Assembly: GCA_023253905.1 (NCBI GenBank)
Contig: JALREG010000403.1
Span: 1-8,324, forward strand
Origin: Burkholderiaceae bacterium
GTDB taxonomy: Bacteria > Pseudomonadota > Gammaproteobacteria > Burkholderiales > Burkholderiaceae
Direction: 5' to 3'
Length of the DNA: 8,324 nucleotides
Of this stretch, positions 6,276-8,324 are shown in pieces. The number at the start of each line of letters is the position of its first letter. Within the stretch, counting starts at the first letter, position 1. The position numbers and the translations under genes are program-made. The notes below the pieces were generated by a model, which saw nothing but the letters and a program-made list of their open reading frames with translations, searched no databases and was not told the origin of the DNA.

Positions 6276-6845
6276 ATGCCTTCTCTCGTGTCCGCGCTGG
6301 TCAATGCCATCACCCGGCTGAATCGGCTCGTGTTTGTCGCCACGGTCTGGCTCATGGCGCCCGTGGTGCCCATCATGATCTACGAGGTGATTGCGCGCTA
6401 CCTGTTCGGCGCGCCAACCGTCTGGGCGATGGAACTGGTCGTACTGGTGTTCGGTCCGTATTTCCTGCTCGGTGGGCCTTATCTCCTCCATACGCACAGT
6501 CACGTGGGACTGGACGTGCTGCGACAACGACTATCGCCCGCCTGGAATCGGATCTTTGACCTGATCAACTATCCGGTGATCATGGCCTTCTGCGCCATCC
6601 TGCTGTGGTACAGCCTCCCTCCAGTCTGGAGTGCCGTGTCCTACGGTGAAACCAGTTTTTCTGCATGGAACCCACCGGTCTGGCCAGCCAAGCTTGCGGT
6701 GCCGCTGGCGGTTGGGCTCATGATGCTGCAGGCGCTGGCAGAGTTTCTGCGCACGCTTTCCACGCCGTCCTTGGCTGGTGAGCCGCCGGCGCAGGCCGAT
6801 CAGACGTCCTCGCGTGAAGGACGTGCGCCAGGGGGACAGGCATGA
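6276..6845 (+). CDS. dctQ: TRAP transporter small permease, DctQ family
   Basis: A 189-residue inner-membrane protein with four predicted helices (about 18-40, 50-71, 94-115 and 137-158). It is the small membrane subunit of a TRAP importer and pairs with the large permease. Typical DctQ features are RYLFGAPTVWAMEL at 41-54, the H76-V77-G-L-D80 motif in the loop after helix 2, and the WNPPVWPAKLAVPL stretch at 131-144 leading into helix 4. The start at 6276 gives a normal N terminus and has a ribosome site. The last 25 or so residues (from about 165) form a polar Pro/Ala/Gln-rich tail that I do not recognise as part of the family core. The stop overlaps the next start in an ATGA junction, so the two permease subunits are translationally coupled. 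Confidence 0.9.
   Translation: MPSLVSALVNAITRLNRLVFVATVWLMAPVVPIMIYEVIARYLFGAPTVWAMELVVLVFGPYFLLGGPYLLHTHSHVGLDVLRQRLSPAWNRIFDLINYPVIMAFCAILLWYSLPPVWSAVSYGETSFSAWNPPVWPAKLAVPLAVGLMMLQALAEFLRTLSTPSLAGEPPAQADQTSSREGRAPGGQA
6831..6836 (+). promoter_or_regulatory. Shine-Dalgarno site for the TRAP large permease gene
   Basis: GGGGGA is 5 bases before the ATG at 6842, inside the end of the small permease gene. It supports the ATGA-overlap start. Confidence 0.6.
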
Positions 6846-8155
6846 GCTCTGGCGAAATCCTGGTCTTGATGTTCGGAGCGCTCACGCTCTTCATGCTGAC
6901 CGGGCTACCCATCGCCTTCGTGCTTGGGGGGCTGTCTTTACTGTTCACCGTCACTCTTTGGAATCCGGGTGCGGTGGTGGTGCTGGTCCTGCAGATTTTC
7001 GACACCATGAAGTCGGAGGCGCTGCTCGGCATCCCACTTTTCATTCTCATGGCCTGCCTGCTCCAGCGCTCGGGTGTGATTGAGGCGTTGTACCGGGCGA
7101 TGGAACTCTGGTTCGGGCGAATGCGCGGCGGGTTGGCGATTGGCACCGTTGTGATCTGCGTGATGATGGCTGCGATGACCGGGGTGGTCGGTGCCGCCGT
7201 GACCGCCATGGGCATTCTGGCCTTACCCGAAATGCTCAAGCGCGGCTATTCAGCCCGACTCGCCCTGGGCACCATCTGCGCATCGGGGACCTTGGGCATT
7301 CTCATCCCGCCATCGGTACTCACCATTGTCTATGCCGTCACCGCCCAGATATCGATCGGGCAGATGCTGATCGCGGGCATCGTGCCGGGATTGCTGTTGG
7401 CGGCGCTTTACATTGTCTTTATTGCGATCGTTGGTGTCGTGAGGCCTGAACTGCTCCCGCTCGATGCCTCGAGTGTGGCGGCACCGCTCTCTGTTCGGCT
7501 GCGAGCCCTCAAGTCGCTCATCGTTCCCACCCTGCTCATCTTCATGGTGCTGGGCTCCATGTTCTTTGGCATTGCCACCCCTACCGAGTCGGCAGCGGTT
7601 GGTGTACTGGGCGCCTTTCTGGCGGCGCTACGGGCGGGACGCGTCAACGTGTCGATGCTGAACGAATCGCTCACCGACACGTTGAAGGCAACGTCGATGA
7701 TTCTCTGGATCACGATTGGCGCCAAAGCCTATGTGGCGATTTTCACGGGACTGGGTGGCGCTGACGCGCTGCTCACGTTCATCCGAGAGCTCCAGGTCGA
7801 TCGCTGGCTGGTACTGGGGTCCATGCTCGCGCTGCTGGTTTTTCTGGGTACGGTCCTCGATGAGATCGGCATCATTTTGCTGACCGTTCCCGTCTTCCTC
7901 CCCATCGTCAAGGCGCTGGGCTTTGATGAATTATGGTTTGGGGTGTTGTTCGCGATCACCATTCAGACTGGCTACATCAGTCCGCCTTTTGGCTACACGT
8001 TGTTCTACATCAAAGGAACCCTACCACCGCACATCGGAATGGATCAGGTGTATCGCGGTATTGTTCCGTTTTTCCTCTTGCAGATTCTCGCGCTATTGAT
8101 TGTGCTCGTCTGGCCCGAGCCCTTCACTTTCCTGCCACGCCTCATGATTCGTTAG
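6842..8155 (+). CDS. dctM: TRAP transporter large permease, DctM family
   Basis: A 437-residue integral membrane protein of the usual family length, rich in hydrophobic helices. It is the transport subunit of a sodium-driven TRAP importer, moving the substrate delivered by DctP. Family motifs in order: GIPLFILMA (63-71), GAAVTAMGILALPEMLKRGY (117-136), ASGTLGILIPPS (147-158), ATPTESAAVGVLGA (245-258), DEIGIILLTVPVFLPI (340-355) and GYISPPFGYTLFYIKG (377-392). The aromatic, FYIKG-ending last motif is like the mannitol/chloroaromatic (FcbT3-type) branch rather than the classic C4-dicarboxylate DctM, which has a TPPVG-type motif there. This suggests a bulkier or cyclic acid, but it is weak evidence. 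The frame is intact throughout, and 23 bases separate it from the next gene. Confidence 0.95.
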   Translation: MSSGEILVLMFGALTLFMLTGLPIAFVLGGLSLLFTVTLWNPGAVVVLVLQIFDTMKSEALLGIPLFILMACLLQRSGVIEALYRAMELWFGRMRGGLAIGTVVICVMMAAMTGVVGAAVTAMGILALPEMLKRGYSARLALGTICASGTLGILIPPSVLTIVYAVTAQISIGQMLIAGIVPGLLLAALYIVFIAIVGVVRPELLPLDASSVAAPLSVRLRALKSLIVPTLLIFMVLGSMFFGIATPTESAAVGVLGAFLAALRAGRVNVSMLNESLTDTLKATSMILWITIGAKAYVAIFTGLGGADALLTFIRELQVDRWLVLGSMLALLVFLGTVLDEIGIILLTVPVFLPIVKALGFDELWFGVLFAITIQTGYISPPFGYTLFYIKGTLPPHIGMDQVYRGIVPFFLLQILALLIVLVWPEPFTFLPRLMIR

Positions 8156-8178
8156 CCCCCGCCTGCGCTCCTTCTGCC

Positions 8179-8324
8179 ATGACCTCTTACAACATCGTCA
8201 CCATTGACGGTGACGGTATCGGCCCCGAAGTGTGTCGCGCAGCCGTTCGTGTGCTCACTGAGGCCTGTGGCGCCGACCGTCTGCGCTTTATCGCTCACGA
8301 GGGCGGCGCCTTGCACTATGTTCG
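8179..8324 (+). CDS. Isocitrate/isopropylmalate dehydrogenase-family protein (5' part)
   Basis: Only the first 48 codons are present; the window end cuts the gene. The N terminus has IDGDGIGPEVCRAAVRVL, whose GDGIGPE (residues 11-17) is the hallmark of the NAD(P)-dependent decarboxylating dehydrogenases that act on isocitrate, 3-isopropylmalate, tartrate or D-malate. EGGALHY at 41-47 matches the family's next conserved stretch (usually G-G-A/a-A-x-x-Y). The substrate-binding residues lie beyond the window, so the member cannot be chosen. The start is the first ATG after the large permease stop, but no good ribosome site precedes it. Its place behind a TRAP operon suggests catabolism of a hydroxy acid rather than leucine synthesis; that is inference. 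Confidence 0.85.
   Translation, partial: MTSYNIVTIDGDGIGPEVCRAAVRVLTEACGADRLRFIAHEGGALHYV

Overview
The window reads as a chromosomal catabolic and transport locus of a GC-rich Gram-negative bacterium. Pseudomonadota is likely and a Burkholderiales-type host is my best guess. The reasons are a Bug/TctC-type periplasmic binding protein, a family greatly expanded in that order, a complete TRAP transporter, and purine-rich Shine-Dalgarno sites. The host is an inference; there is no rRNA or other phylogenetic marker. All eight genes lie on the + strand. Nearly all the sequence is coding, and the longest gap is 123 bases. I see no tRNA, rRNA, CRISPR, insertion sequence or phage gene.

Layout: (1) the 3' part of a Bug/TctC solute-binding protein gene, cut by the window start (1-681); (2) a cytoplasmic, formylglycine-type sulfatase of the phosphonate-monoester-hydrolase/choline-sulfatase-like branch (698-2269); (3) a zinc-dependent, probably NAD-linked alcohol dehydrogenase (2393-3457); (4) a type I Baeyer-Villiger monooxygenase overlapping it by 8 bases (3450-5072); (5-7) a TRAP transporter with binding protein, small permease and large permease (5140-6198, 6276-6845, 6842-8155), whose large-permease motifs recall the mannitol/chloroaromatic (FcbT-like) branch; (8) the first 48 codons of an isocitrate/isopropylmalate dehydrogenase-family gene, cut by the window end (8179-8324).

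Working model (inference): an organic acid, possibly sulfated and cyclic, is imported by the TRAP system. The sulfatase, which has no signal peptide, unmasks an alcohol in the cytoplasm. The dehydrogenase converts it to a ketone, and the monooxygenase inserts oxygen to give an ester or lactone. The dehydrogenase/monooxygenase pairing is the known core of cyclohexanol and cyclopentanol degradation. A linked sulfatase and TRAP importer would make this a sulfate-ester-to-lactone pathway of unknown substrate. The ester or lactone hydrolase needed next is not in the window. Intercistronic hairpins lie before the TRAP binding-protein gene and between it and the small permease gene, which suggests that binding-protein dosage is set at the mRNA level.
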